Positions 1-5,611 of a stretch of 5,839 bases of DNA are shown in pieces; within the stretch, counting starts at the first letter, position 1; each line of letters opens with the position of its first letter. A program made the translations under genes and the position numbers. The DNA comes from Candidatus Rokuibacteriota bacterium (lineage in GTDB: Bacteria > Methylomirabilota > Methylomirabilia > Rokubacteriales > JACPHL01), in the NCBI GenBank assembly GCA_016188625.1, contig JACPHL010000331.1, forward strand, positions 1 through 5,839, in the 5' to 3' direction. The notes beneath the pieces are model-generated. The model made no database searches, had not been told where the DNA came from, and saw only the letters and a program-made list of their open reading frames with translations.

Positions 1-12
1 CACCGGCACGCG

Positions 13-20
13 TACTAAAT
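13..20 (+). promoter_or_regulatory. Possible -10 element upstream of the rfb cluster
   Basis: TACTAAAT is the only AT-rich patch in the first 200 bases. TACTAA resembles a sigma70 -10 hexamer. A -35 element would fall before the window, so it cannot be checked. If this drives the rfb genes, the transcript would carry the whole 134-bp palindromic repeat in its 5' leader. This is a weak call: the patch could equally be the end of an upstream gene, since TAA at 16-18 and TAG at 20-22 are stops in two frames. Confidence 0.2.
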
Positions 21-59
21 AGATGCACCCGATGCGCGAGGCGAGGGTTCAGAGCCCGG

Positions 60-193
60 GGCGGACGGGTGGCGCGCCGGGCGGGGCGCCCCACGCGGCG
101 AGCCGGGGGACCCCACACCGGGCGGGGGTGGCGAGCCGCGTGGGGCTGCCCGGCGCGACAGGACCCGTCCGCCTCGCGGGAAGCCGTTCATGA
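60..193 (-). repeat. 134-bp inverted repeat, left copy
   Basis: The reverse complement of this stretch matches 5351-5484 at 132 of 134 positions. The differences are 110 versus 5434 and 185 versus 5359, and there are no gaps. Similarity stops abruptly on both sides. The inner end (TCATGA at 188-193) lies 10 bp before the rfbA start and runs directly into its ribosome binding site. The repeat is itself an imperfect palindrome, described under the right copy. I see no target-site duplication flanking it (CAGAGCCCGG outside, GAGGTCGCCT inside) and no convincing peptide in it. It is best read as a member of a dispersed intergenic repeat family. An element end is possible. Confidence 0.95.
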
Positions 194-203
194 GAGGTCG
201 CCT

Positions 204-1268
204 GTGAAGGGGCTGATCCTCTCGGGCGGGCGGGGGACCCGGCTCCGGCCCATCACCTACACGGCCGCCAAGCAGCTCGTCCCCATCGCCAACAAGCCGA
301 TCCTCTTCTACGGGATCGAGGCGATTGCGGCCTGCGGGATCACCGAGGTGGGGATCGTGGTGGGCGAGACGCGCCGGGAGATCGAGGAGGCGGTGGGGGA
401 CGGGTCCCGCTGGGGGGTCCGGGTCACCTACATCGAGCAGGAGGCCCCCCTCGGGCTCGCCCACGCGGTCCTGGTCTCCGAGGCCTACCTCGGGGAGGAG
501 CCGTTCGTGATGTACCTCGGGGACAACCTGGTCAAGGACGGGATCGTCCCCTTCGTCGAGGCCTTCCGCCGGGAGGCGCCCCACTGCCAGATCCTCCTGG
601 CCCGCGTCCCCAACCCGGAGCAGTTCGGGGTGGCGGAGCTCGTGGACGGGCGGGTGGTGCGGCTGATCGAGAAGCCGGCCCGCCCCCCCTCGGACCTCGC
701 CCTGGTCGGGGTCTACATGTTTGACCCCCACATCTTCGAGGCCGCCCGGGCGATCGCCCCCTCCTGGCGCGGGGAGCTGGAGATCACCGACGCGATCCAG
801 TACCTCATCGACAAGGGCTACACCGTCCATCCCCACGTCATCGCCGGGTGGTGGAAGGACACGGGGAAGCTCGAGGACATGCTGGAGGCGAACCGGATCA
901 TCCTGGACGCCCTCGTCCCCGCCGTCCGGGGCGAGGTGGACGCGGCCTCCGAGGTCCACGGCAAGGTGGTGGTGGAGGCCGAGGCCCGGGTGGTGCGGAG
1001 CCTGATCCGCGGCCCCGCCATCATCGGCCGCGGGGCCCTGATCGAGAACGCCTACGTCGGCCCCTTCACCTCGGTCGGGGACGGGGTGACCATCCGGGGG
1101 AGCGAGGTCGAGCACTCCATCATCCTGGAGGGGTCCTCCATCACCGACATCGGGGGGCGGATCGAGAACAGCCTGATCGGGCGCAACGTCGCCGTCTACC
1201 GGGCCGAGGCCAAGCCCCGGGCCTACCACCTCATGCTCGGCGACCGCTCCCAGATCGGGCTCGTGTGA
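204..1268 (+). CDS. rfbA: Glucose-1-phosphate thymidylyltransferase, long form (RmlA/RfbA)
   Basis: This 354-aa cytoplasmic enzyme makes dTDP-glucose from glucose-1-phosphate and dTTP, the first step to dTDP-L-rhamnose and other dTDP-sugars. The GTG start at 204 is chosen because GAGAGG (192-197) sits 6 bases upstream and the protein then opens with the nucleotidyltransferase signature LSGGRGTRLRP (residues 6-16). Other visible motifs are K23 and the PIANKP stretch (27-32), LGD with metal-binding Asp107, EKP (156-158), GELEITD (190-196) and WWKDTG (216-221). After about residue 245, hexapeptide-like repeats form a probable left-handed beta-helix domain. Short RmlA enzymes of about 290 aa lack this extension, and the length matches the long subfamily that includes StrD. 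Upstream in-frame codons from 69 are open but run through the inverted repeat and are not likely translated. The exact sugar or nucleotide preference cannot be read from sequence. Confidence 0.95.
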   Translation: MKGLILSGGRGTRLRPITYTAAKQLVPIANKPILFYGIEAIAACGITEVGIVVGETRREIEEAVGDGSRWGVRVTYIEQEAPLGLAHAVLVSEAYLGEEPFVMYLGDNLVKDGIVPFVEAFRREAPHCQILLARVPNPEQFGVAELVDGRVVRLIEKPARPPSDLALVGVYMFDPHIFEAARAIAPSWRGELEITDAIQYLIDKGYTVHPHVIAGWWKDTGKLEDMLEANRIILDALVPAVRGEVDAASEVHGKVVVEAEARVVRSLIRGPAIIGRGALIENAYVGPFTSVGDGVTIRGSEVEHSIILEGSSITDIGGRIENSLIGRNVAVYRAEAKPRAYHLMLGDRSQIGLV

Positions 1269-1275
1269 GGGCCCC

Positions 1276-1805
1276 GTGGAGCTGAGCGACGCGGCCAAGC
1301 GCGCCTTTCGGGTCCAGGACTACTCGGCCGCGCCCCCCATCGCCGGCGTGGAGGTCGTCGAGCTCGCCCGCCACACCGACGCTCCTTCACCGAGCTGGGC
1401 CGCTTCGCGGCCGGCGCCTCCCTGGCGTTCTCCGGCTTCGTCCTCGCCCAGGTGAACTACAGCGAGCTGGAGCCGGGGGCCATCAAGGCCTTCCACCTCC
1501 ACCGGCGGCAGACCGACATCTGGTACGTCCCGCCCGGCGACAAGGTGCTCCTGGTCCTCGTGGACGTCCGCGCCGGCTCGCCCACCGAGGGCGCGCGGCG
1601 GCGGCTGGTGCTCGGCGACGGCCGCTCGCGCCTGGTCCGGATCCCCCCCGGGGTGGCCCACGGCTGCAGGAACGTCGGCGCGGCGCGGGGGCGCATCATC
1701 TACTTCACCGACACGCCCTTCTCCCCCGAGCCCGAGGCCACGGACGAGGGGCGGCTCCCCTGGGACTTCGCGGGCGCCGAGGTCTGGGAGACCGCCCGGG
1801 AGTGA
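1276..1805 (+). pseudogene. rfbC: dTDP-4-dehydrorhamnose 3,5-epimerase-like gene (RmlC/RfbC), frameshifted
   Basis: Epimerase of the cupin fold acting on dTDP-4-dehydro-6-deoxyglucose, third step to dTDP-L-rhamnose. The gene is split between two frames. GTG at 1276, with GAGGG at 1267-1271 upstream, opens a frame giving 35 residues ending VVELARHTD (to 1380). From 1383 homology resumes one frame away as SFTELGRF and continues 140 residues to the stop at 1803-1805. The second part holds the cupin core: NYSELEPGAIKAFHLH, QTDIWYVPPGD, IPPGVAHG and a C-terminal TDEGRLPW. Read uninterrupted, the first frame would stop at 1453-1455 after 59 residues. Family members have D-x-R-G-x-F/L at the junction, and the R-G is missing here, so a deletion of 7 nt (or 4, or 1) explains it. 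It could be real inactivation or a sequencing/assembly error in a GC-rich run. A GTG at 1452 could start a shortened protein, but that lacks the first strands. Intact neighbours favour an error or a very recent mutation. Confidence 0.85.
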
Positions 1806-1818
1806 GGGCCCAGGCCCC

Positions 1819-2820
1819 ATGAGGATCCTCGTGACCGGCGGGGCCGGGTTCATCGGCCAAAACTTCGTCCGCTACCTCCAGGCCCGCCGCCCGGACCACT
1901 CCATCGTCAACCTCGACAAGCTCACCTACGCCGCCGACCGGGAGTTCGTCGAGGCCCCGGCCGCCGGCCCCGGCTACCAGTTCGTCCAGGAGGACATCTG
2001 CCGCCTCGAGAAGGTCCGGGAGATCGCCCGCGGGGTGGACGCCATCGTCAACTTCGCCGCCGAGACCCACGTGGATCGCTCGATCCTGGACCCGGGGAGC
2101 TTCATCCAGACCGACGTCTACGGGACCTTCGCCCTCCTCGAGGTCGTCCGGGAGCTCGGGATCCGCCGCTTCGTCCAGGTCTCCACCGACGAGGTGTACG
2201 GCTCGACCGAGGGGGGAGCGTTCTCCGAGGCATCCCCCCTGAACCCCTCGAACCCCTACTCGGCCTCCAAGGCCGCCGGGGACCTCATGGCGTTCGCCTA
2301 CTGGCGGACCCACCGGTTGCCCGTGCTCGTCACCCGGAGCTCCAACAACTTCGGCCCCTACCAGTACCCGGAGAAGGTCATCCCCCTCTTCATCACCAAC
2401 GCCCTCGACGACCTGCCGCTGCCGCTCTACGGCGACGGGAGGCACGTGCGGGACTGGCTCTATGTGATGGACAACTGCGCCGCCATCGATCTGGTCCTCC
2501 ACCGGGGACGGGAGGGGGAGGTCTACAACATCGGGGGCGGCCACGAGCTCCCGAACATCGAGCTGACCCGGCGGGTCCTGGCCCTCCTGGGGAAGCCCGA
2601 GTCCTTGATCCGCCACGTCGCCGATCGTCCCGGGCACGACCGCCGCTACGCCCTGGACTGCCGGAAGCTCCACGCCCTCGGCTGGCGCCCGACTCACGCC
2701 TTCGACGACGCCCTGGCGGAGACGGTCCGGTGGTACCAGGACCACGAGGCCTGGTGGCGCCCCCGGAAGGCTGGGGCCTTCCAGGAGTACTACCGGCGGC
2801 AGTACGGGGAGCTCGCGTGA
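1819..2820 (+). CDS. rfbB: dTDP-glucose 4,6-dehydratase (RmlB/RfbB)
   Basis: This 333-aa NAD-dependent, extended short-chain dehydrogenase/reductase converts dTDP-glucose to dTDP-4-dehydro-6-deoxyglucose, the second step of the pathway. Visible motifs are the Rossmann GGAGFIG (7-13), NLDKLTYA (31-38) as in RmlB enzymes, ETHVDRSI (82-89), the catalytic Thr-Asp-Glu in STDEVYG (122-128), the Tyr147/Lys151 pair in PYSASK, RSSNNFGPYQYPEK (173-186) and the C-terminal DRPGHDRRYA (269-278). These are the family's diagnostic blocks and the length is usual. ATG at 1819 follows GAGGG (1804-1808) by 10 bases, 13 bp after the rfbC stop. It ends in a 4-bp overlap with rfbD, implying coupled translation. 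Nothing appears damaged. Confidence 0.97.
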   Translation: MRILVTGGAGFIGQNFVRYLQARRPDHSIVNLDKLTYAADREFVEAPAAGPGYQFVQEDICRLEKVREIARGVDAIVNFAAETHVDRSILDPGSFIQTDVYGTFALLEVVRELGIRRFVQVSTDEVYGSTEGGAFSEASPLNPSNPYSASKAAGDLMAFAYWRTHRLPVLVTRSSNNFGPYQYPEKVIPLFITNALDDLPLPLYGDGRHVRDWLYVMDNCAAIDLVLHRGREGEVYNIGGGHELPNIELTRRVLALLGKPESLIRHVADRPGHDRRYALDCRKLHALGWRPTHAFDDALAETVRWYQDHEAWWRPRKAGAFQEYYRRQYGELA

Positions 2821-3656
2821 GGATCGCCGTCACCGGGGCCGGCGGGATGCTCGGGCAAGACCTCTGCCGGATCCTCGGGGTCCGGCACGAGGTCTATCCC
2901 TTCGGGCGCGCCGACCTCGACGTCACCGACCCCGACGCGGTCGCCGAGGCGCTCGCCCGGCTTGCCCCCCAGGTGGTCGTCCACGCCGCCGGCTGGACCG
3001 ACGTGGACGGCTGCGAGCGGGACCCCGACCGCGCCTTCCGGGTCAACACCCTCGGGAGCCGGTACGTGGCGGCGGCCGCGGCCTCGGTAGGGGCGGCGCT
3101 CTGCTACCTCTCGACCGACTACGTCTTCGACGGGGCGAAGAAGGCCCCCTACACCGAGTGGGACCCCCCGAGCCCGCTCTCGGTCTACGGCGCCTCGAAG
3201 CTCGCCGGCGAGCGGGAGGTCCGGGCCCTCTGCCCCCGCCACTGGATCGTCCGGACCTCCTGGCTCTACGGGCCGGGCCGCAACTTCGTGGCCGCCATCC
3301 TCGCCCAGGCCGCCCGGGGCGGGCCCCTCCGGGTCGTGGACGACCAGGTCGGCTCGCCCACCTACACCGAGGACCTGGCCGGCGGGCTCGCCGCGCTCCT
3401 CGAGACCGCCCGCTTCGGGGTCTACCACCTCACCAACGCCGGCCTCTGCTCCTGGTTCCAGTTCGCCACTGCCATCCTCGAGGCCGCCGGGCTCCGGGTC
3501 CCCATCGAGCCGATCCCCTCGAGCGCGCTGGACCGCCCCGCTCCCCGCCCCCCCTACTCCGTCCTCCGGAACGCCTGCTGGGAGCTGGAGGGGCGTCCGC
3601 CCCTCCGCCCCTGGCCCGAGGCCCTCCGAGCCTATCTCGCCCGGGTTCACCCCTAA
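2817..3656 (+). CDS. rfbD: dTDP-4-dehydrorhamnose reductase (RmlD/RfbD)
   Basis: This 279-aa NAD(P)H-dependent reductase makes dTDP-L-rhamnose in the last step of the pathway. GTG at 2817 overlaps the rfbB stop (GTGA, 2817-2820), the classic arrangement for translational coupling. The protein then opens with the cofactor motif GAGGMLG (7-13). Other family blocks are RADLDVTD (31-38), HAAGWTDVD (56-64), STDYVFDG (99-106), the catalytic Tyr124/Lys128 in YGASKLAGE, RTSWLYGPGRNFV (146-158), DQVGSPTYTEDLA (176-188) and RPPYSVLRN (244-252). Length is typical for RmlD. It closes the rfb set, and a hairpin follows 7 bp after the TAA stop. Confidence 0.96.
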   Translation: MRIAVTGAGGMLGQDLCRILGVRHEVYPFGRADLDVTDPDAVAEALARLAPQVVVHAAGWTDVDGCERDPDRAFRVNTLGSRYVAAAAASVGAALCYLSTDYVFDGAKKAPYTEWDPPSPLSVYGASKLAGEREVRALCPRHWIVRTSWLYGPGRNFVAAILAQAARGGPLRVVDDQVGSPTYTEDLAGGLAALLETARFGVYHLTNAGLCSWFQFATAILEAAGLRVPIEPIPSSALDRPAPRPPYSVLRNACWELEGRPPLRPWPEALRAYLARVHP

Positions 3657-3661
3657 TCGAC

Positions 3662-3685
3662 TCGGAGGGGGCTGACGCCCTCCAA
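3662..3685 (+). terminator. Hairpin after rfbD, possible terminator
   Basis: GGAGGG (3664-3669) can pair with CCCTCC (3678-3683); an alternative inner stem is GGGC/GCCC around a TGAC loop. It starts 7 bp after the rfbD stop, where the transcript would be expected to end. No T-run follows, so an intrinsic terminator of the standard type is not shown. The sequence resembles the hairpin at 5573-5601, as both begin TCGGA and share a GGGGGC core. Confidence 0.5.
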
Positions 3686-3774
3686 CCGGGCGCCCCGTCG
3701 GTCTGACTCCGCTGGGGGGTGTCGGCCCCGAGCGGAACGTTAAGCGGAGCGGCGCGGGTCCCCGTCATGAGCGA

Positions 3775-3831
3775 GCCGGGTGGGGAAGCCGACAGGCGAG
3801 CGGAAGACAAACAGGAGGGGCCCCGCCCGGC
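3775..3831 (+). other. Stem-loop with 11-bp stem and 35-nt purine-rich loop
   Basis: GCCGGGTGGGG (3775-3785) pairs with CCCCGCCCGGC (3821-3831) along 11 positions, one of them a G-U wobble in RNA. The enclosed loop (3786-3820) is rich in A and G and contains a small possible GCC/GGC hairpin. Such a layout could be a leader RNA, a small RNA, or simply chance pairing in GC-rich DNA. The G-U pair hints at an RNA on the + strand, but one pair is not evidence of selection. Confidence 0.35.
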
Positions 3832-3875
3832 GAGCCATAGACGGGTGCGCCGCGGGGCGTGTGGAGCGAGGGGTC

Positions 3876-3903
3876 GGCGCCCCCCGGGGGGGCGGGCGCC
3901 TTT
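3876..3903 (+). terminator. GC hairpin followed by TTT upstream of the HD gene
   Basis: GGCGCCC (3876-3882) pairs with GGGCGCC (3894-3900), enclosing an 11-nt C/G loop that can also fold as a C-run/G-run stem. TTT follows at 3901-3903. This resembles an intrinsic terminator with a minimal T-tract and would separate rfb transcription from the HD gene. It also lies just ahead of the candidate -10 element, so it could influence that promoter. Confidence 0.4.
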
Positions 3904-3924
3904 CCCCGCCCGGGCGGTCCGTGC

Positions 3925-3930
3925 TATCGT
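3925..3930 (+). promoter_or_regulatory. Candidate -10 box for a leaderless HD-gene transcript
   Basis: TATCGT occupies -12 to -7 relative to ATG 3937 and fits the TANNNT pattern placed just before leaderless genes. It is preceded by TG one base upstream (GTGC), an extended -10 feature. The only Shine-Dalgarno-like run, GAGG at 3931-3934, is 2 bases from the ATG, too close to work well, which supports a leaderless start. The expected -35 position (around 3902-3907, TTCCCC) is a poor match. Confidence 0.4.
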
Positions 3931-3936
3931 GAGGCC

Positions 3937-5340
3937 ATGGTAGGGGCCGAGACCTATCGCGGCAAGGGGCTGATCGCCGACCCGATCCACCGCTACATCC
4001 TCTACACCCGGCCCGAGGGCGGGCTCCCGGGGGAGGCGACCGAGCAGGACCTGATCGACACCCCCTGGGTCCAGCGCCTCCGGCGGATCCCCCAGCTCCA
4101 GTCGGCCCGGTGGGTCTTCCCGACCGCCGAGCACAGCCGCTTCCAGCACGCCCTGGGGGCGATGCACGTGGCGGGCCGCTTCGCCCAGCACCTCTACCCT
4201 TCCCTCCGGGCCCTCCACCCCGACTGCCCCTCGGCCCCCCTCGTCGAGGAGCTCCTCCGCATGGCCGGCCTCCTCCACGACGTCGGCCACGGCCCCTTCG
4301 GGCACTTCTTCGACGACAACTTCCTCGCCGACTTCGGCCTGACCCACGAGATGGTGGGCCAGAAGATTATCCGGGAGGAGCTGGGGGAGGTCATCCGGGG
4401 GCTCCGCCGGAGCCCCTCGGGGGCCTTCGCCGACGGCGAGGCGATCGATCCGGAGTGGATCTGCTACCTGATGGGGAAGGGGTACACCCGCCTCGAGGAG
4501 GGGCAGCCCCGCTGGCTCGCCTTCCTCAAGCCGCTCCTCTCCGGGATCTACACCGCGGACAACCTCGACTACGTCCTCCGGGACGCCTACATGTGCGGGG
4601 TCGCGGTCGGGCCCGTGGACCTCGACCGGATCATCTACTACTCGTTCTTCTCCGAGGAGGGGCTCACCCTGGACCGGGGCGGGACGAGCGCCCTCATCAT
4701 GTTCCTCACCGCGCGCTACTACATGTACACCAACGTCTACTACCACCGGACGACCCGGGCCATCGATCTCCACCTCAAGGAGATCTTTCGCGACACCATG
4801 CGGATCGTCTACCCCACCGATCCCCGCCGGGACCTCCACCCCTACCTCCACCTGACCGAGTGGACCCTCCTCGAGGAGGTGGGACGCTGGCACGACGCCG
4901 CCGAGCCCGAGCGGCGCGCCCTGGGGGCCGAGTGGCGCCAGATCCTGGACCGGCGGCTCAAGTGGCGGATGGTCCACGAGGAGATCCTGGACGACTCCAT
5001 GGTCAAGATCTGGCGGCTGGTGCGGCCGGACATCGTGGCCGCCCAGGTCAAGGAGGCCCTCCCCCGCGCCCTCAAGGAAGTGGAATTCCAGATCGACATG
5101 GCCTTCCAGGACCCGCGCCCGCTCAACCCCCTGGCGATGGGGGACCGGCAGATCTACATCTACGACAGCTCGACGGGGCAGGTCTCCAAAGAGCCCCTCG
5201 CCGCGCTCTTCAAGTACCTCCCCGGCAAGGTGGCCCAGTGCCGGATCTTCGCGCGGGACCACCGCCACGATCAGGAGCTGACGGAGGCGTTCCGGCGGGT
5301 CCTCTACGAGGATCAGCCTTCGATCCCCACCAATGTTTAG
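3937..5340 (+). CDS. HD-domain phosphohydrolase, SAMHD1/dGTPase-like (COG1078-type)
   Basis: This 467-aa, probably cytoplasmic protein has no signal peptide or membrane segment. ATG at 3937 is chosen because the family-like N-terminus KGLIADPIHRYI starts ten residues later and the upstream reading runs through hairpins. Motifs: DTPWVQRLRRIPQL (41-54), the region holding the first metal His, EHSRFQHALG (65-74, His71), the HD core LLHDVGHGPFGHFF (112-125, His114-Asp115, with His118 and His123), and TADNLDYVLRDAYMCGV (206-222), where Asp208 corresponds to the last metal ligand and Asp211-Tyr212 to the D-Y following it. These match HD phosphohydrolases related to SAMHD1 and dNTPases. The C-terminal part (about 240-467) is helical-looking and less recognisable. 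A dNTP or other phosphoester substrate is inferred from family only; the actual substrate is unknown. It follows the rfb cluster after 280 bp and ends 10 bp before the right inverted repeat, with no evident link to rhamnose synthesis. Confidence 0.9.
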   Translation: MVGAETYRGKGLIADPIHRYILYTRPEGGLPGEATEQDLIDTPWVQRLRRIPQLQSARWVFPTAEHSRFQHALGAMHVAGRFAQHLYPSLRALHPDCPSAPLVEELLRMAGLLHDVGHGPFGHFFDDNFLADFGLTHEMVGQKIIREELGEVIRGLRRSPSGAFADGEAIDPEWICYLMGKGYTRLEEGQPRWLAFLKPLLSGIYTADNLDYVLRDAYMCGVAVGPVDLDRIIYYSFFSEEGLTLDRGGTSALIMFLTARYYMYTNVYYHRTTRAIDLHLKEIFRDTMRIVYPTDPRRDLHPYLHLTEWTLLEEVGRWHDAAEPERRALGAEWRQILDRRLKWRMVHEEILDDSMVKIWRLVRPDIVAAQVKEALPRALKEVEFQIDMAFQDPRPLNPLAMGDRQIYIYDSSTGQVSKEPLAALFKYLPGKVAQCRIFARDHRHDQELTEAFRRVLYEDQPSIPTNV

Positions 5341-5350
5341 CCGCGATTAG

Positions 5351-5484
5351 TCATGAACCGCTTCCCGCGAGGCGGACGGGTCCTGTCGCGCCGGGCAGCC
5401 CCACGCGGCTCGCCACCCCCGCCCGGTGTGGGGCCCCCCGGCTCGCCGCGTGGGGCGCCCCGCCCGGCGCGCCACCCGTCCGCC
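5351..5484 (+). repeat. 134-bp inverted repeat, right copy, internally palindromic
   Basis: This is the partner of 60-193 in opposite orientation, with two substitutions in 134 positions. It begins 10 bp after the HD-gene stop. From 5371 to 5484 it can fold into one long hairpin with three perfect stems: 5371-5381 with 5474-5484 (11 bp), 5387-5396 with 5462-5471 (10 bp), and 5398-5409 with 5445-5456 (12 bp). Small unequal internal loops separate the stems and the terminal loop is 35 nt. The first 20 bases (5351-5370) are outside the hairpin and form the end that faces the gene block in both copies. I see no flanking target-site duplication. It could be a REPIN-like or MITE-like element, or a two-way transcription terminator. 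Confidence 0.95.
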
Positions 5485-5537
5485 GTCCGCTGGCCGCGCT
5501 CCGGACCCTCGGCACGAGGATGGGTGGTCCGCTCCGA

Positions 5538-5556
5538 GCGCGGGCTTGGCCCGCGC
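5538..5556. other. Tight 8-bp hairpin
   Basis: GCGCGGGC (5538-5545) and GCCCGCGC (5549-5556) form a perfect 8-bp stem around a TTG loop. It lies between the right inverted repeat and the final gene. No T-run follows on either side. It may be a short REP-like palindrome or part of a terminator region for the HD gene. Confidence 0.5.
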
Positions 5557-5572
5557 AGCCTTGGGGGGAGGT

Positions 5573-5601
5573 TCGGAAGGGGGGCGTTAGCCCCCCTCCG
5601 A
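5573..5601. terminator. Strong bulged hairpin upstream of the last gene
   Basis: TCGGA (5573-5577) pairs with TCCGA (5597-5601), and GGGGGGC (5579-5585) with GCCCCCC (5590-5596), around a GTTA loop with a single bulged A at 5578. That gives 12 base pairs, mostly G-C. TTT at 5603-5605 lies close behind on the + strand. It ends 10 bases before the next start codon, so it may terminate HD-gene transcription or sit in the leader of the last gene. It resembles the hairpin after rfbD. Confidence 0.5.
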
Positions 5602-5611
5602 GTTTAGGGCC

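Larger units (their letters stand above)
3657..3936. other. Structured 280-bp intergenic region between rfbD and the HD gene
   Basis: No gene is supported here. An ORF beginning at ATG 3769 runs into the HD gene's start, but it is arginine/proline/glycine-rich, unlike any family I know, and typical of GC-rich non-coding DNA. The stretch carries the post-rfbD hairpin, a stem with a 35-nt A/G-rich loop (3775-3831), a GC hairpin (3876-3900) and a promoter-like hexamer (3925-3930). The segment 3786-3820 is unusually rich in A for this window. I do not recognise a known riboswitch or small RNA. Confidence 0.6.

Noticed and set aside
60-193. CRISPR array, tRNA or rRNA in the flanks
   Set aside because: There are only two repeat copies, 5 kb apart and inverted, with no regular spacers. 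No cloverleaf or rRNA signature was seen in either flank.
15-1298. Long minus-strand reading frame opposite rfbA (427 codons)
   Set aside because: It is a mirror of a GC-rich gene: composition is dominated by D, G, P, V and L, no family motif is present, and the + strand frame carries the full RmlA motif set.
1378-1386. Programmed frameshift in rfbC
   Set aside because: A -1 slip at GAC-GC could read D-R-S-F and rejoin the frame, but there is no slippery heptamer, and residues of the conserved R-G motif would still be missing. A deletion or sequence error is simpler.
3719-3943. Small frame (start at 3719, or ATG at 3769) in the rfbD-HD gap
   Set aside because: It is Arg/Pro/Gly-rich with no clear ribosome binding site or motif, and it overlaps the HD gene start and promoter-like hexamer.
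3430-5268. Long minus-strand reading frame opposite the HD gene (612 codons)
   Set aside because: It has the same low-complexity shadow composition and overlaps both rfbD and a well-supported HD-domain gene.
5353-5607. Open frame within the right repeat, whose first about 44 residues are also encoded by the left repeat
   Set aside because: The shared peptide follows from the DNA identity. Both substitutions between copies change the amino acid (Arg/Gly and Pro/Ser), so there is no sign of protein-level constraint, and the composition is arginine/proline-rich filler.
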